Shown here: piece by piece, positions 9,830 to 20,050 of the stretch
Position numbering within the stretch: position 1 is the first letter of the stretch
How the letters are laid out: each line of letters opens with the position of its first letter
Assembly: GCA_022009815.1 (NCBI GenBank)
Contig: CP091725.1
Location: 2,046,001 to 2,110,000 of the forward strand
Length of the DNA stretch: 64,000 bases
Direction: 5' to 3'
From: Bacteroidales bacterium
Lineage (GTDB): Bacteria; Bacteroidota; Bacteroidia; Bacteroidales; Muribaculaceae
The notes under the pieces: generated by a model
Told to the model about the DNA's origin: nothing
Seen by the model: only the letters and a program-made list of their open reading frames with translations
Databases searched by the model: none
Translations under genes and position numbers: made by a program

Positions 9830-10162
9830 ATGGCTGAATACCCAATCAACAAGGGTATCGGCCGTCCGGTAGAGTTCAAGGGCTTGAAGGCACAGTACCT
9901 CTTCATCTTCTGCGGAGGTCTGCTGGCTCTCTTCGTCCTGTTCGTCATCCTCTACATGGTCGGTATCGACCAGTGGATATGTATCGGCTTCGGCGCGGCA
10001 TCGTCCTCCCTCCTTGTATGGCAGACCTTCGCGCTGAACGCCCGGTACGGTGAACACGGGCTGATGAAATTAGGAGCGGCACGGAGCCATCCCCGATACC
10101 TTATCAACCGGCGGCGGATAACCCGTCTGTTCAAACGACAACGAAAGGAAGAAAGACAATGA
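9830..10162 (+). CDS. traF: TraF, DUF4133, VirB3-like protein
   Basis: A 110-residue inner-membrane protein with two transmembrane segments (LFIFCGGLLALFVLFVILYM and ICIGFGAASSSLLVW) and a basic C-terminus (RRRITRLFKRQRKEER). It matches VirB3-like proteins that work with the VirB4 ATPase. Its stop overlaps the traG start by 4 bp (10159-10162), consistent with translational coupling to that ATPase. Confidence 0.88.
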   Translation: MAEYPINKGIGRPVEFKGLKAQYLFIFCGGLLALFVLFVILYMVGIDQWICIGFGAASSSLLVWQTFALNARYGEHGLMKLGAARSHPRYLINRRRITRLFKRQRKEERQ

Positions 10163-12661
10163 GGAATACATCGAAAATGACAACACTGGAAAACAGGTTC
10201 CCACTTTTAGCGGTGGAGCATGGCTGCATCATCTCAAAGGACGCCGACATCACGGTGGCTTTCGAGGTGGAACTACCGGAACTTTACACCGTGACGGGTG
10301 CGGAGTACGAGGCGATACACAGTTGCTGGTGCAAGGCTATCAAGGTGCTGCCGGACTACTCCGTCGTCCACAAACAGGACTGGTTCATCAAGGAACGCTA
10401 CAAACCGGAGCTTCAGAAGGACGACATGAGCTTTTTAAGCCGCTCTTTCGAGCGTCACTTCAACGAGCGTCCGTACCTGAAACACACCTGCTACCTCTAC
10501 CTGACCAAGACAACAAAGGAGCGTAACCGGATGCAGAGCAATTTCAGCACGCTGTGCCGGGGACATATCATCCCGAAGGAGCTGGACAGGGAAACCACGA
10601 CCAAGTTCTTGGAAGCCTGCGAACAGTTCGAGCGCATCATGAACGACAGCGGGCTTGTCAGGCTGCGCCGCCTCTCCACCGATGAGATTGTGGGTACTGA
10701 GGGAAAGACGGGACTTATTGAACGCTACTTCTCGCTCATGCCGGAAGGTGACACCACCTTGCAGGACATCGAGCTTTCGGCAAGGGAGATGCGCATCGGC
10801 GACAACCGCCTGTGTCTGCACACCCTCTCCGACGCGGAAGACCTGCCGGGCAAGGTGGCTACCGACACCCGTTACGAGAAGCTCTCCACCGACCGGAGTG
10901 ACTGCCGACTGTCATTCGCCTCCCCGGTGGGGCTTCTGCTCTCCTGCAACCATATCTACAACCAGTATGTGCTGATAGACAACAGTGAGGAAACCTTGCA
11001 GAAGTTCGAGAAGTCCGCCCGTAACATGCAGTCGCTATCTCGCTATTCAAGGAGCAACAGCATCAACCGCGAGTGGATAGACCAATACCTGAACGAAGCC
11101 CATTCCTACGGACTGACCTCGGTACGGGCACACTTCAACGTCATGGCGTGGAGCGACGATGCGGAGGAACTGAAGCATATCAAGAACGACGTGGGCAGCC
11201 AGTTGGCAAGCATGGAATGCGTGCCGCGCCACAACACCATCGACTGCCCGACACTCTACTGGGCGGCGATACCCGGCAATGCGGCGGACTTCCCGGCGGA
11301 AGAGAGTTTCCACACCTTCATCGAACAGGCGGTGTGCCTGTTCACAGAGGAAACCAACTACCGCAGCTCGCTCTCGCCCTTCGGCATCAAGATGGTGGAC
11401 AGGCTCACGGGAAAACCGCTGCACCTTGACATCTCCGACCTGCCCATGAAGCGAGGTATCACGACCAACCGCAACAAGTTCGTGCTGGGTCCTTCGGGCA
11501 GCGGCAAGTCTTTCTTCATGAACCACCTCGTGCGCCAATATTATGAGCAAGGCGCACATGTGGTATTGGTGGACACGGGAAACTCCTATCAGGGCTTGTG
11601 CGGCATGATCCGACGCAAGACAGGCGGAGCGGACGGTGTGTATTTCACCTACACGGAAGATAAGCCCATCAGCTTCAACCCGTTCTACACCGACGATTAC
11701 ATCTTCGACGTGGAGAAGAAGGACAGCATCAAGACCCTGTTGCTGACGCTCTGGAAGTCGGAGGACGACAAGGTGACAAAGACGGAGAGCGGCGAGCTGG
11801 GCAGTGCCGTGAGTGCCTATATTGAGCGCATCCAATCCGACCGTAGCATCGTGCCGTCGTTCAACACCTTCTACGAGTATATGCGTGACGACTACCGCAA
11901 GGAACTGGCACAGCGTGACATCAAGGTGGAGAAGTCCGACTTCAACATCGACAACATGCTCACCACCATGCGGCAGTATTACCGGGGCGGGCGTTACGAT
12001 TTCCTGCTCAACTCCACGGAGAACATCGACCTGCTCGGCAAGCGGTTCATCGTCTTCGAGATAGATTCGATTAAAGAAAACCGCGAACTGTTCCCCGTCG
12101 TGACCATCATCATCATGGAAGCCTTCATCAACAAGATGCGGCGGCTGAAAGGCGTGCGGAAACAGCTTATCGTGGAAGAGGCTTGGAAGGCCCTCTCATC
12201 GGCGAACATGGCTGAATATCTGCGCTATATGTATAAGACGGTCAGAAAATATTACGGCGAGGCAATCGTGGTGACGCAGGAGGTGGACGACATTATCAGT
12301 TCTCCGGTGGTCAAAGAGAGCATTATCAACAACTCGGATTGTAAAATCCTGCTTGACCAAAGGAAATATATGAACAAGTTCGACCAGATACAGGCGTTGC
12401 TCGGACTGACGGAAAAGGAGAAGTCGCAGATACTCTCCATCAACATGGCGAACAACCCTTCACGGCTCTACAAGGAGGTGTGGATAGGCTTGGGCGGCAC
12501 GCAGTCGGCGGTCTATGCCACGGAGGTCAGCGCGGAAGAGTATCTGGCGTACACCACCGAGGAAACGGAAAGTGGAGGTTTACCGTCTGGCGGAGAAGCT
12601 GGGCGACGACATCGAAGCCGCCATCCGGCAGCTTGCCGAAAGGCGGAGAAACAAGGAATAA
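10159..12661 (+). CDS. traG: TraG, VirB4-type conjugation ATPase (3' frameshift)
   Basis: This is the large ATPase that powers assembly of the mating channel. The Walker A motif GPSGSGKS lies near residue 443 and the Walker-B region LIVEEAWKAL near residue 670, followed by the conserved VVTQEVDDII segment. The restored product has about 834 residues, normal for the family. Near the 3' end the A3 run 12569-12571 should be A5: this gives EETEKVEVYRLAEKL and a stop at 12659-12661. Without it the frame runs on to 12705 and overlaps the next gene with a nonsense tail. Expected at the cytoplasmic face of the inner membrane. Confidence 0.93.
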
Positions 12662-12701
12662 CTAAAAAACAGAATGTATCAACCAAAAAAGAAAAACGCG
12701 T

Positions 12702-13082
12702 ATGAATTTACCAAAAGTGAAAATGCTGCAAGTCAGCAAGTGCCTTATCGGATTGGCGGTCATGATGCTGCAATCCTGCGACGTGGCCGACAACCGCCGC
12801 GACATGCTGTGCGGGAACTGGGAGAGCGTGGAGGGAAAACCTGACGTGCTTATCTACAAGGAGGGCGAAGCCTACAAAGTGACGGTGTTCCGTCGTAGCG
12901 GTCTGCGCCGCAAGCTCAAGCCGGAAACCTATCTCTTGCAGGAGGAGAACGGCAACCTGTTCATGAACACCGGCTTCCGCATCGACGTGTCCTACAACGA
13001 GGCCACGGATGTGCTGACTTTCTCGCCAAACGGGGACTATGTGCGGGTGAAGCCGCAGCCGGGACATCCGACCGAAGAATAA
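12702..13082 (+). CDS. DUF3876-like lipoprotein of the tra operon
   Basis: A 126-residue protein with an N-terminal hydrophobic segment ending in a lipobox (MMLQSC, Cys near residue 25), then a small beta-rich domain with GNWESVEGKPDVLIY and TYLLQEENGNLFMN. Genes of this kind lie between traG and traI in CTn operons and are annotated as DUF3876. It probably sits at a membrane facing the periplasm. Function unknown. Confidence 0.7.
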   Translation: MNLPKVKMLQVSKCLIGLAVMMLQSCDVADNRRDMLCGNWESVEGKPDVLIYKEGEAYKVTVFRRSGLRRKLKPETYLLQEENGNLFMNTGFRIDVSYNEATDVLTFSPNGDYVRVKPQPGHPTEE

Positions 13083-13105
13083 CAACCACTAAAATCCAAA
13101 GTAAC

Positions 13106-13735
13106 ATGAGAACAAGAATAACAATGATTATCTGCCTGTGCCTGCTTTTCGCGGGCAGGGCAAGCGCACAGTGGGTCGTAAGCGATCCGGGCAATCTAGC
13201 GCAGGGCATCATCAATGCCTCCAAAAACATCATCCATACCTCCAAGACCGCCACGAACATGGTGAGCAACTTTCAGGAGACGGTGAAAATCTATCAGCAG
13301 GGCAAGAAGTATTACGATGCCCTCAAATCGGTGAACAATCTGGTCAAGGACGCCCGCAAGGTGCAGCAGACCATCCTGATGGTGGGCGACATCACAGACA
13401 TCTATGTGAACAGTTTCCAACGGATGCTCCGTGACGGGAATTTCAGACCCGAAGAGCTTTCCGCAATCGCTTTCGGCTACACGAAACTGCTGGAGGAAAG
13501 CAACGAAGTGTTGACGGAACTCAGGAACGTGGTGAACATCACCACGCTCTCCATGACCGACAAGGAGCGCATGGACGTGGTGGAACGCTGCCACTCGAAG
13601 ATGAAGCGTTACCGCAACCTCGTGAGCTACTACACGAACAAGAACATCTCCGTGAGTTACCTGCGTGCGAAAAAGAAGAACGACCTCGACCGCATCATGG
13701 GGCTGTACGGGAACATGAACGAAAGATACTGGTAG
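13106..13735 (+). CDS. traI: TraI, DUF4141, VirB5-like periplasmic protein
   Basis: A protein of 209 residues with a signal peptide (cleavage after GRASAQ, about residue 22) and then a mostly helical, coiled-coil-prone body (NMVSNFQETVKIYQQGKKYYDAL, and KDARKVQQTILMVGDIT). This layout resembles periplasmic VirB5-type minor pilus proteins. It lies between a lipoprotein gene and the VirB6-like traJ, 3 bp from the latter. The VirB5 analogy is inferred. Confidence 0.85.
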   Translation: MRTRITMIICLCLLFAGRASAQWVVSDPGNLAQGIINASKNIIHTSKTATNMVSNFQETVKIYQQGKKYYDALKSVNNLVKDARKVQQTILMVGDITDIYVNSFQRMLRDGNFRPEELSAIAFGYTKLLEESNEVLTELRNVVNITTLSMTDKERMDVVERCHSKMKRYRNLVSYYTNKNISVSYLRAKKKNDLDRIMGLYGNMNERYW

Positions 13736-13738
13736 CCT

Positions 13739-14743
13739 ATGAAGTTCGACAACCTTCATCAGATTTTACGTTCACTTTATGAGCAGATGATGCCGCTGTG
13801 TGGGGACATGGCTGGTGTGGCGAAAGGCATCGCCGGGCTGGGTGCGCTGTTCTACGTCGCCTACCGGGTATGGCAGTCGCTGGCGAGAGCTGAACCGATA
13901 GACGTATTCCCGATGCTCCGTCCTTTTGCCATCGGTCTGTGCATCATGTTCTTCCCGACTGTGGTGCTGGGCACGATAAACAGCATCCTCTCACCCGTCG
14001 TACAGGGCACGGCAAAGATGCTGGAGGCGGAAACGCTGGACATGAACCGATACCGGGAGCAGAAGGACAAACTGGAATACGAGGCGATGGTACGCAACCC
14101 CGAAACCGCCTACCTCGTGTCCAACGAGGAATTTGACAAGCAACTGGAGGAACTCGGCTGGTCGCCCTCCGACATGGTGACGATGGCGGGAATGTATATC
14201 GACCGGGGAATGTACAACATGAAGAAGAGCATCCGCGACTTCTTCCGCGAGATACTCGAACTGCTGTTCCAAGCCGCCGCCCTCGTGATAGACACCGTCC
14301 GCACCTTCTTTCTCGTGGTGCTGGCGATTCTCGGTCCGATAGCCTTCGCCCTGTCGGTATGGGACGGTTTCCAAAACACGCTCACGCAGTGGATATGCCG
14401 CTATATACAGGTCTATCTGTGGCTACCGGTATCGGACATGTTCAGCACCATACTGGCGAAGATACAGGTTCTGATGCTGCAAAACGACATCGAGCGGATG
14501 CAGGCAGACCCGAACTTCTCGCTGGATTCGAGCGACGGGGTGTATATCGTATTCCTCTGCATCGGCATCATCGGCTACTTTACCATTCCCACCGTTGCGG
14601 GCTGGATTATCCAAGCCGGAGGCATGGGCGGTTACGGTCGCAACGTGAACCAGATGGCGGGACGAGCCGGAAGCATGGCGGGCAGCGTGGCGGGTGCAGC
14701 CGCAGGAAACGCAGTCGGACGTGTCGGCAAATTGCTGAAATAA
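13739..14743 (+). CDS. traJ: TraJ, VirB6-like polytopic membrane protein
   Basis: A 334-residue inner-membrane protein with about six hydrophobic segments, including GIAGLGALFYVAYRVW, FAIGLCIMFFPTVVLGTI, VRTFFLVVLAILGPIAFAL and VYIVFLCIGIIGYFTIP. The C-terminus is Gly/Ala-rich (GRAGSMAGSVAGAAAG), typical of TraJ/VirB6-like channel subunits. It probably forms part of the DNA-translocating inner-membrane complex. It is spaced 31 bp from traK. Confidence 0.9.
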   Translation: MKFDNLHQILRSLYEQMMPLCGDMAGVAKGIAGLGALFYVAYRVWQSLARAEPIDVFPMLRPFAIGLCIMFFPTVVLGTINSILSPVVQGTAKMLEAETLDMNRYREQKDKLEYEAMVRNPETAYLVSNEEFDKQLEELGWSPSDMVTMAGMYIDRGMYNMKKSIRDFFREILELLFQAAALVIDTVRTFFLVVLAILGPIAFALSVWDGFQNTLTQWICRYIQVYLWLPVSDMFSTILAKIQVLMLQNDIERMQADPNFSLDSSDGVYIVFLCIGIIGYFTIPTVAGWIIQAGGMGGYGRNVNQMAGRAGSMAGSVAGAAAGNAVGRVGKLLK

Positions 14744-14774
14744 TCAATGTGCAATCATAAATTGGAAAATATAA

Positions 14775-15398
14775 ATGGAATTCAAATCACTTAGAAACAT
14801 CGAATCGTCGTTCAGGCAGATACGCCTGTTCGGTATCGTCTTCCTCTCGCTGTGCGCCGTGGTGACGGTGTGGAGCGTGTGGAACTCCTACCGTTTCGCA
14901 GAGAAGCAACGGGAGAAAATCTATGTGCTGGACAACGGCAAGAGCCTGATGCTCGCCTTGTCTCAGGATTTGTCGCAGAACCGCCCGGCGGAGGCACGGG
15001 AACATGTGCGCCGTTTCCACGAGATGTTCTTCACGCTATCACCTGAAAAAAGCGCGATTGAACACAACGTGAAACGTGCCTTGCTGCTGGCGGACAAGAG
15101 CGTGTACCACTATTATTCGGACTTCGCGGAGAAGGGGTACTACAACCGCATCATCGCCGGGAACATCAACCAAGTGCTGAAGGTGGACAGCGTGGTGTGC
15201 GACTTCAACGCCTATCCCTACCGTGCCGTGACCTACGCCACACAGAAAATCATCCGGCAGAGCAACGTCACCGAGCGCAGCCTCGTGACCACCTGCCGCC
15301 TGCTGAACGCATCGCGGTCGGATGACAACCCGAACGGTTTTACCATCGAGGGTTTCACCATCATTGAGAACAAGGATTTACAGACTATCAAACGGTAA
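14775..15398 (+). CDS. traK: TraK, VirB8-like protein
   Basis: A 207-residue bitopic protein with a short cytoplasmic N-terminus, one transmembrane segment (LFGIVFLSLCAVVTVWSVW, about residues 18-36) and a periplasmic domain. This is the size and topology of VirB8-type assembly factors, and TraK is a core gene of MPF_B systems. Conserved segments include EKQREKIYVLDNGKSLMLAL and FTIEGFTIIENKDLQTI near the end. It lies 6 bp before traL. Confidence 0.9.
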   Translation: MEFKSLRNIESSFRQIRLFGIVFLSLCAVVTVWSVWNSYRFAEKQREKIYVLDNGKSLMLALSQDLSQNRPAEAREHVRRFHEMFFTLSPEKSAIEHNVKRALLLADKSVYHYYSDFAEKGYYNRIIAGNINQVLKVDSVVCDFNAYPYRAVTYATQKIIRQSNVTERSLVTTCRLLNASRSDDNPNGFTIEGFTIIENKDLQTIKR

Positions 15399-15404
15399 CA
15401 GGAC

Positions 15405-15713
15405 ATGAAAAGTATCAGAAAATCAATGTGGGGCATGTATTGGAAACTCCACGACAAACGGAAACGCTTGGCGGCAAGTCTCAAAGGGTATCTGGACGGC
15501 TTGCCGCCGGAAACACGCCGCCGCATCGTGCTGGGGATGTTCGCCGCCTTCGCGGTGCTTGCCCTTTACACCTTCGGCAGAGCCGTCTATGACATCGGCA
15601 GGAACGACGGCTCACATATGGAAACGGGACACGCCGGACGGGTGGAACTGCCGACCCCGGCGGAAACAGGCAATCACTTAACACCTTATTTATATGGAAC
15701 AGACAAAGAATGA
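15405..15713 (+). CDS. traL: TraL, DUF3989, small membrane protein
   Basis: A 102-residue protein with a basic N-terminus, one transmembrane segment (IVLGMFAAFAVLALYTFGRA, about residues 41-60) and a short periplasmic tail. Its 3' end overlaps the traM start by 20 bp, so the two are likely translated together. Its role in the mating apparatus is unknown; it is a conserved member of CTn tra operons. Confidence 0.85.
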   Translation: MKSIRKSMWGMYWKLHDKRKRLAASLKGYLDGLPPETRRRIVLGMFAAFAVLALYTFGRAVYDIGRNDGSHMETGHAGRVELPTPAETGNHLTPYLYGTDKE

Positions 15714-17043
15714 ACCGACGAAAGAGAACAAAGCTGCTCCCGAAACGGGGAAACCGAAAAAGGAGCGCGAACCGCTGACAGAGGCGCAACGGCTGAAACG
15801 GCAGAAGATGATCGTGCTGCCCGCTATGGTGTTGGTGTTCATCGGGGCGATGTGGCTGATATTCGCCCCGTCCTCCGGCAAGGAGCAACCGCCGGGAACG
15901 GACGGATACAACACCGAGATGCCCGACGCTGACAAGGCGAACCGGCAGATTATCGGCGACAAGCTGAAAGCCTACGAGCATGGGGAGATGGAAGAGCGTC
16001 AGGAGAGCCGCAACCGTGCCATCGGGCAGCTGGGCGACATGTTCGACCGCGAGATAGCGGGAACGGAGAACGGAGTGGACTTCGACCTCGCCAATCCGGG
16101 CGGCAAGGAAGAAAGGGCAAAGCCAGCCACGCCGCAGACCATCCAGTCCTCCGCAGCCGCCTACCGTGACCTGAACGCCACGCTCGGAAACTTCTACGAC
16201 CAGCCGAAAAACGACAATGCGGAGATGGACGAATTGTTGGAGCGCATCGCATCGCTGGAGTCGGAACTGGAAAGCGAGAGGGGCAAGGCTTCCTCTATGG
16301 ACGAGCAGGTGGCTCTTATGGAGAAGTCCTACGAGCTGGCGGCAAAGTACATGGGCGGTCAGAACGGAGGACAGCCATCGGCGGAACAGAGGGCAGAGCC
16401 AACTACCGTGCAGAAAGGGAAGAAGAACAAGGCAATGCCTATCAGACAGGTGGAGCATCAAGTAGTTTCTTCACTCTCACAGCCTATGAGTAACGCGGAG
16501 TTTGTCGCCGCCTTATCGCAGGAACGCAACCGGGGTTTCAACACGGCTGTCGGCACGGCGGAGGTATTGGACAGGAACACCATACCGGCGTGCGTGCATG
16601 GGGCGCAGAGCGTGACGGACGGGCAGACGGTAAGGCTGCGCCTGCTGGAGCCTATGGCGGTGGCAGGCAGGACAATACCCCGGGGTGCGGTGGTGGTCGG
16701 CACGGGCAAGATACAGGGTGAGCGGCTCGACATCGAGATTACCTCGCTGGAATACGACGGCACGATTATCCCCGTGGAGCTTGCGGTCTATGACACGGAC
16801 GGACAGCCCGGCATCTTCATCCCGAACTCGATGGAGATGAACGCCGTCCGGGAGGTCGCCGCCAACATGGGCGGCTCGCTGGGAAGCAGCATCAACATCT
16901 CCACCAATGCCGGGGCGCAGCTCGCCTCCGACTTGGGCAAGGGGCTGATACAAGGCACGAGCCAGTACATCGCCAAAAAGATGCGAACCGTCAAGGTGCA
17001 TCTGAAAGCCGGGTACAGGGTCATGCTTTACCAAGAAAAATGA
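15694..17043 (+). CDS. traM: TraM, VirB10-like protein
   Basis: A 449-residue protein with a Lys/Glu-rich cytoplasmic start, one membrane anchor (about residues 33-53), a charged coiled-coil section (LLERIASLESELESERGKASSM) and a C-terminal domain from about residue 265. This is the architecture of VirB10-type proteins that span from the inner to the outer membrane complex. The C-terminal part with ARVRLLEPM-like strands, GTGKIQGERLDIEI and the final VHLKAGYRVMLYQ is the conserved TraM region. It precedes the VirB9-like traN. Confidence 0.92.
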   Translation: MEQTKNEPTKENKAAPETGKPKKEREPLTEAQRLKRQKMIVLPAMVLVFIGAMWLIFAPSSGKEQPPGTDGYNTEMPDADKANRQIIGDKLKAYEHGEMEERQESRNRAIGQLGDMFDREIAGTENGVDFDLANPGGKEERAKPATPQTIQSSAAAYRDLNATLGNFYDQPKNDNAEMDELLERIASLESELESERGKASSMDEQVALMEKSYELAAKYMGGQNGGQPSAEQRAEPTTVQKGKKNKAMPIRQVEHQVVSSLSQPMSNAEFVAALSQERNRGFNTAVGTAEVLDRNTIPACVHGAQSVTDGQTVRLRLLEPMAVAGRTIPRGAVVVGTGKIQGERLDIEITSLEYDGTIIPVELAVYDTDGQPGIFIPNSMEMNAVREVAANMGGSLGSSINISTNAGAQLASDLGKGLIQGTSQYIAKKMRTVKVHLKAGYRVMLYQEK

Positions 17044-17080
17044 AAACAATAAAAACATTTACCACTAAAATCCAAAAGTA

Positions 17081-18067
17081 ATGAGAAAAGTAATCATCAT
17101 GTTTGCCCTCGCTATGGGCATCATAACTGCCAACGCGCAGGAGAATGTAACCGTTGAAACGACCAACGGAAGTGAACAACCGACCTTGACGAAGGAGGTC
17201 TATCCGCAGAAGGAGGCGGACGGCGACCTATATCACGGGCTGTCACGCAAGCTGACCTTCGACCGCATGATACCGCCGCACGGTCTGGAAGTGACCTACG
17301 ACAAGACCGTCCACGTCATTTTTCCGGCGGAGGTGCGCTATGTCGATTTAGGCTCGCCCGACCTGATTGCCGGGAAAGCCGACGGAGCGGAGAACATCAT
17401 CCGTGTGAAGGCTACCGTAAGGAATTTTCCCAACGAAACGAATATGTCCGTCATCACGGAGGACGGCAGTTTCTACACCTTCAACGTGAAGTACGCCGCC
17501 GAACCGCTGTTGCTCAACGTGGAGATGTGCGACTTCATCCATGACGGCAGCACGGTGAACCGCCCGAACAACGCGCAGGAAATCTATCTGAAAGAGCTGG
17601 GCAGCGAAAGCCCGATGCTGGTGCGCCTTATCATGAAGTCCATCCACAAACAGAACAAGCGCGAGGTGAAGCATATCGGCTGCAAGCGTTTCGGCATCCA
17701 ATACCTGTTGAAAGGCATCTACACGCACAACGGCTTGCTTTATTTCCACACGGAGATAAAGAACCAGAGCAACGTGCCTTTCGATGTGGACTACATCACT
17801 TGGAAAATCGTGGACAAGAAGGTTGCGAAGCGTACTGCCGTGCAGGAGCAGATTATTCTGCCGCTCCGCGCGCAGAACTACGCCACCCTCGTGCCGGGCA
17901 AAAAGAGCGAGCGCACGGTCTTCACGATGGCGAAGTTCACCATCCCCGATGACAAGTGCCTCGTGGTGGAATTGAACGAGAAGAACGGCGGCCGTCACCA
18001 GTCCTTCGTGATTGAGAACGAGGATTTGGTACGCGCGGGTACCATCAACGAACTTCAAGTACGCTGA
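17081..18067 (+). CDS. traN: TraN, VirB9-like periplasmic protein
   Basis: A 328-residue protein with a signal peptide (MRKVIIMFALAMGIITANAQ) and a beta-rich body. It includes YDKTVHVIFPAEVRYVDLGS, a hallmark of TraN/VirB9-like proteins that dock with the TraM C-terminus at the outer membrane. It lies 2 bp upstream of traO. Length is normal for the family. Confidence 0.92.
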   Translation: MRKVIIMFALAMGIITANAQENVTVETTNGSEQPTLTKEVYPQKEADGDLYHGLSRKLTFDRMIPPHGLEVTYDKTVHVIFPAEVRYVDLGSPDLIAGKADGAENIIRVKATVRNFPNETNMSVITEDGSFYTFNVKYAAEPLLLNVEMCDFIHDGSTVNRPNNAQEIYLKELGSESPMLVRLIMKSIHKQNKREVKHIGCKRFGIQYLLKGIYTHNGLLYFHTEIKNQSNVPFDVDYITWKIVDKKVAKRTAVQEQIILPLRAQNYATLVPGKKSERTVFTMAKFTIPDDKCLVVELNEKNGGRHQSFVIENEDLVRAGTINELQVR

Positions 18068-18069
18068 CC

Positions 18070-18643
18070 ATGAGAAAGTACATCGCAATAATCATCGCGT
18101 CGCTTGCCCTTTACAGGGCAGGCGCACGCCCAGCGGTGTCTGCCGAAGATGCAGGGCATCGAGGTGAGGGCGGACATGGCGGACGGCTTCAATCTCGGCG
18201 GCAAGGACGGCGGGTACAGCTTCGGGGCGGCTCTCTCCACCTACACGAAGAAGGGGAACAAGTGGGTGTTCGGTGGCGAATACCTGTTGAAGAACAATCC
18301 CTACAAGGACACCAAGATACCCGTGGCGCAGTTCACGGCGGAGGGCGGCTATTACTTCAAGATACTGTCGGACGCCCGAAAGATTGTTTTCGTCTATGCC
18401 GGGGCTTCGGCTCTCGCCGGATATGAGGCGGTAAATTGGGGGAAGAAGGTGCTGCATGACGGCTCCACGCTGCACGACCGGGACGCCTTCATCTACGGCG
18501 GTGCGCTGACGCTCGATGTGGAGTGTTACGTGGCAGACCGTATCGCCCTGCTTGCCAACCTGCGGGAGCGTTGCCTTTGGGGTGGCGACACACGGAAGTT
18601 CCACACGCAGTTCGGGGTCGGTATCAAGTTCATCATCAACTGA
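18070..18643 (+). CDS. traO: TraO, outer-membrane beta-barrel-like protein (frameshift in signal peptide)
   Basis: The start ATG 18070 encodes a signal peptide (MRKYIAIIIASLAL), but the frame is lost at the T-run 18110-18112. Either two added or one removed T gives ..LAL-TGQAHAQRCLP, a proper cleavage site followed by the mature protein. The body (about 170 residues) is a series of amphipathic strands with aromatic ends and a terminal GVGIKFIIN, as in small outer-membrane porin-like proteins. It is a conserved MPF_B component. The gene ends 7 bp before traP. Confidence 0.82.
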
Positions 18644-18650
18644 CACGGGC

Positions 18651-19535
18651 ATGGAAAGGACGGAAATAGATGCTGTCAGAAGGATGCCGCTTGCGGATTT
18701 TCTCGCACGGCTGGGGCATGAGCCTGTCAGAAGGAGCGGTAACGAGCTGTGGTATCTTGCCCCGTACAGGGGCGAGCGCACATCCTCTTTCCGTGTGAAC
18801 GTGGCGAAACAGCTCTGGTACGACTTCGGTTTGGGCAAGGGCGGCGACATCTTCACGCTTGCCGGGGAGTTTCTGCAAAGCGATGACTTCATGAAGCAAG
18901 CGAAGTTCATAGCGGAAGCCGCCAATATGACGGTTGCCGGATGGGAAAAGCCCGTCTATCTCTCGAAGCCGACCGAATCCGTTTTTGAGGATGTGGAGGT
19001 CGCTCCGCTGCTCCGCTCACTGCTGACGGAGTATTTAGAGGAACGGGGCATCCCTTACGCCATCGCATCCCGTCACTGCTGCCGCTTGAACTACGGTGTG
19101 CGTGGGAAACGGTATTTTGCCGTTGGCTTTCCGAACATGGCAGGTGGCTATGAAGTCAGAAGCCGATATTTCAAGGGTTGCATACCTCCGAAGTCTGTAT
19201 CACTGGTAAAGGCGAATGACATCCCGGCTGACGAGTGCCTCGTGTTCGAGGGCTTCATGGACTTTCTCTCTGCCGTGACGCTTGGTGTAACCGGTAACGC
19301 TGACTGTCTTGTGCTGAACTCAGTCGCCAACGTGGAGAAGGCGGCGGGATTGCTGGACGGATACGGGCGCATCGGCTGCTTCCTCGACCGTGACGAAGCC
19401 GGACGGCGGACGCTTGCCGCACTTACCATGCGATACGGGGAACGTGTCACCGACCGTTCCTCCCTCTATGACGGTTGCAAGGACTTGAACGAGTACCTGC
19501 AACTGACAACGAAAAACAGAAAAACAACCATCTAA
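18651..19535 (+). CDS. traP: TraP, CHC2-like/Toprim DNA primase
   Basis: A 294-residue protein, probably priming complementary-strand synthesis of the transferred DNA. The N-terminal domain (about residues 10-75: LWYLAPYRGERTSSFRVN, WYDFGLGKGGDIFTLA) is the CHC2 primase fold but lacks the zinc-binding Cys and His. The C-terminal half is Toprim: CLVFEGFMDFLSAV gives the acidic EG motif near residue 200 and GCFLDRDEAGRR the DxD motif near residue 245. The start MERTEIDAV (18651) was chosen over a much longer upstream reading that overlaps traO. Confidence 0.9.
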   Translation: MERTEIDAVRRMPLADFLARLGHEPVRRSGNELWYLAPYRGERTSSFRVNVAKQLWYDFGLGKGGDIFTLAGEFLQSDDFMKQAKFIAEAANMTVAGWEKPVYLSKPTESVFEDVEVAPLLRSLLTEYLEERGIPYAIASRHCCRLNYGVRGKRYFAVGFPNMAGGYEVRSRYFKGCIPPKSVSLVKANDIPADECLVFEGFMDFLSAVTLGVTGNADCLVLNSVANVEKAAGLLDGYGRIGCFLDRDEAGRRTLAALTMRYGERVTDRSSLYDGCKDLNEYLQLTTKNRKTTI

Positions 19536-19548
19536 AAATCGAAGAACA

Positions 19549-20050
19549 ATGAACATACTGAACAACAGAAACAAGAGAACATCAATATTCAAGGCAGTGG
19601 CGTTATGCCTGATAGCCGCCATGTCATTCACCCTCGTGTCATGTGACGATGACATGGACATCCAGCAGTCCTATCCCTTCACGGTGGAGGTCATGCCCGT
19701 GCCGAACAAGGTAGTAAAGGGGCAGACAGTGGAAATCCGCTGTGAACTGAAAGGAGGGCGACTTTTCGGGTACGCTCTATACCATCCGCTATTTCCAGTT
19801 CGAGGGGGAAGGCTCGCTCAAAATGGATAACGGCATCACCTTCCTGCCTAACGACCGCTACCTGCTGGAGAACGAAAAATTCCGCCTGTACTACACGGCG
19901 GCGGGTGATGAGGCGCATAATTTCATCGTGGTGGTGGAGGATAACTTTAGCAACTCCTACGAACTGGAATTTGACTTCAACAACAGGAATGTAAAGGACG
20001 ACGATCTTACCATCGTTCCCATCGGCAACTTCAGCCCCTTGTTGAAATGA
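19549..20050 (+). CDS. traQ: TraQ, DUF3872 lipoprotein-like protein (frameshifted)
   Basis: An N-terminal hydrophobic segment ends in LVSC, a lipobox, and is followed by a small Ig-like beta domain. The frame breaks at the A3 run 19750-19752. A5 restores CELKKEGDFSGTLYTIRYF and links the two parts into a protein of about 167 residues, the usual TraQ size. The stop overlaps the start of the lysozyme gene (ATGATG at 20047), so translation is coupled. Expected at a membrane; exact role unknown. Confidence 0.85.
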
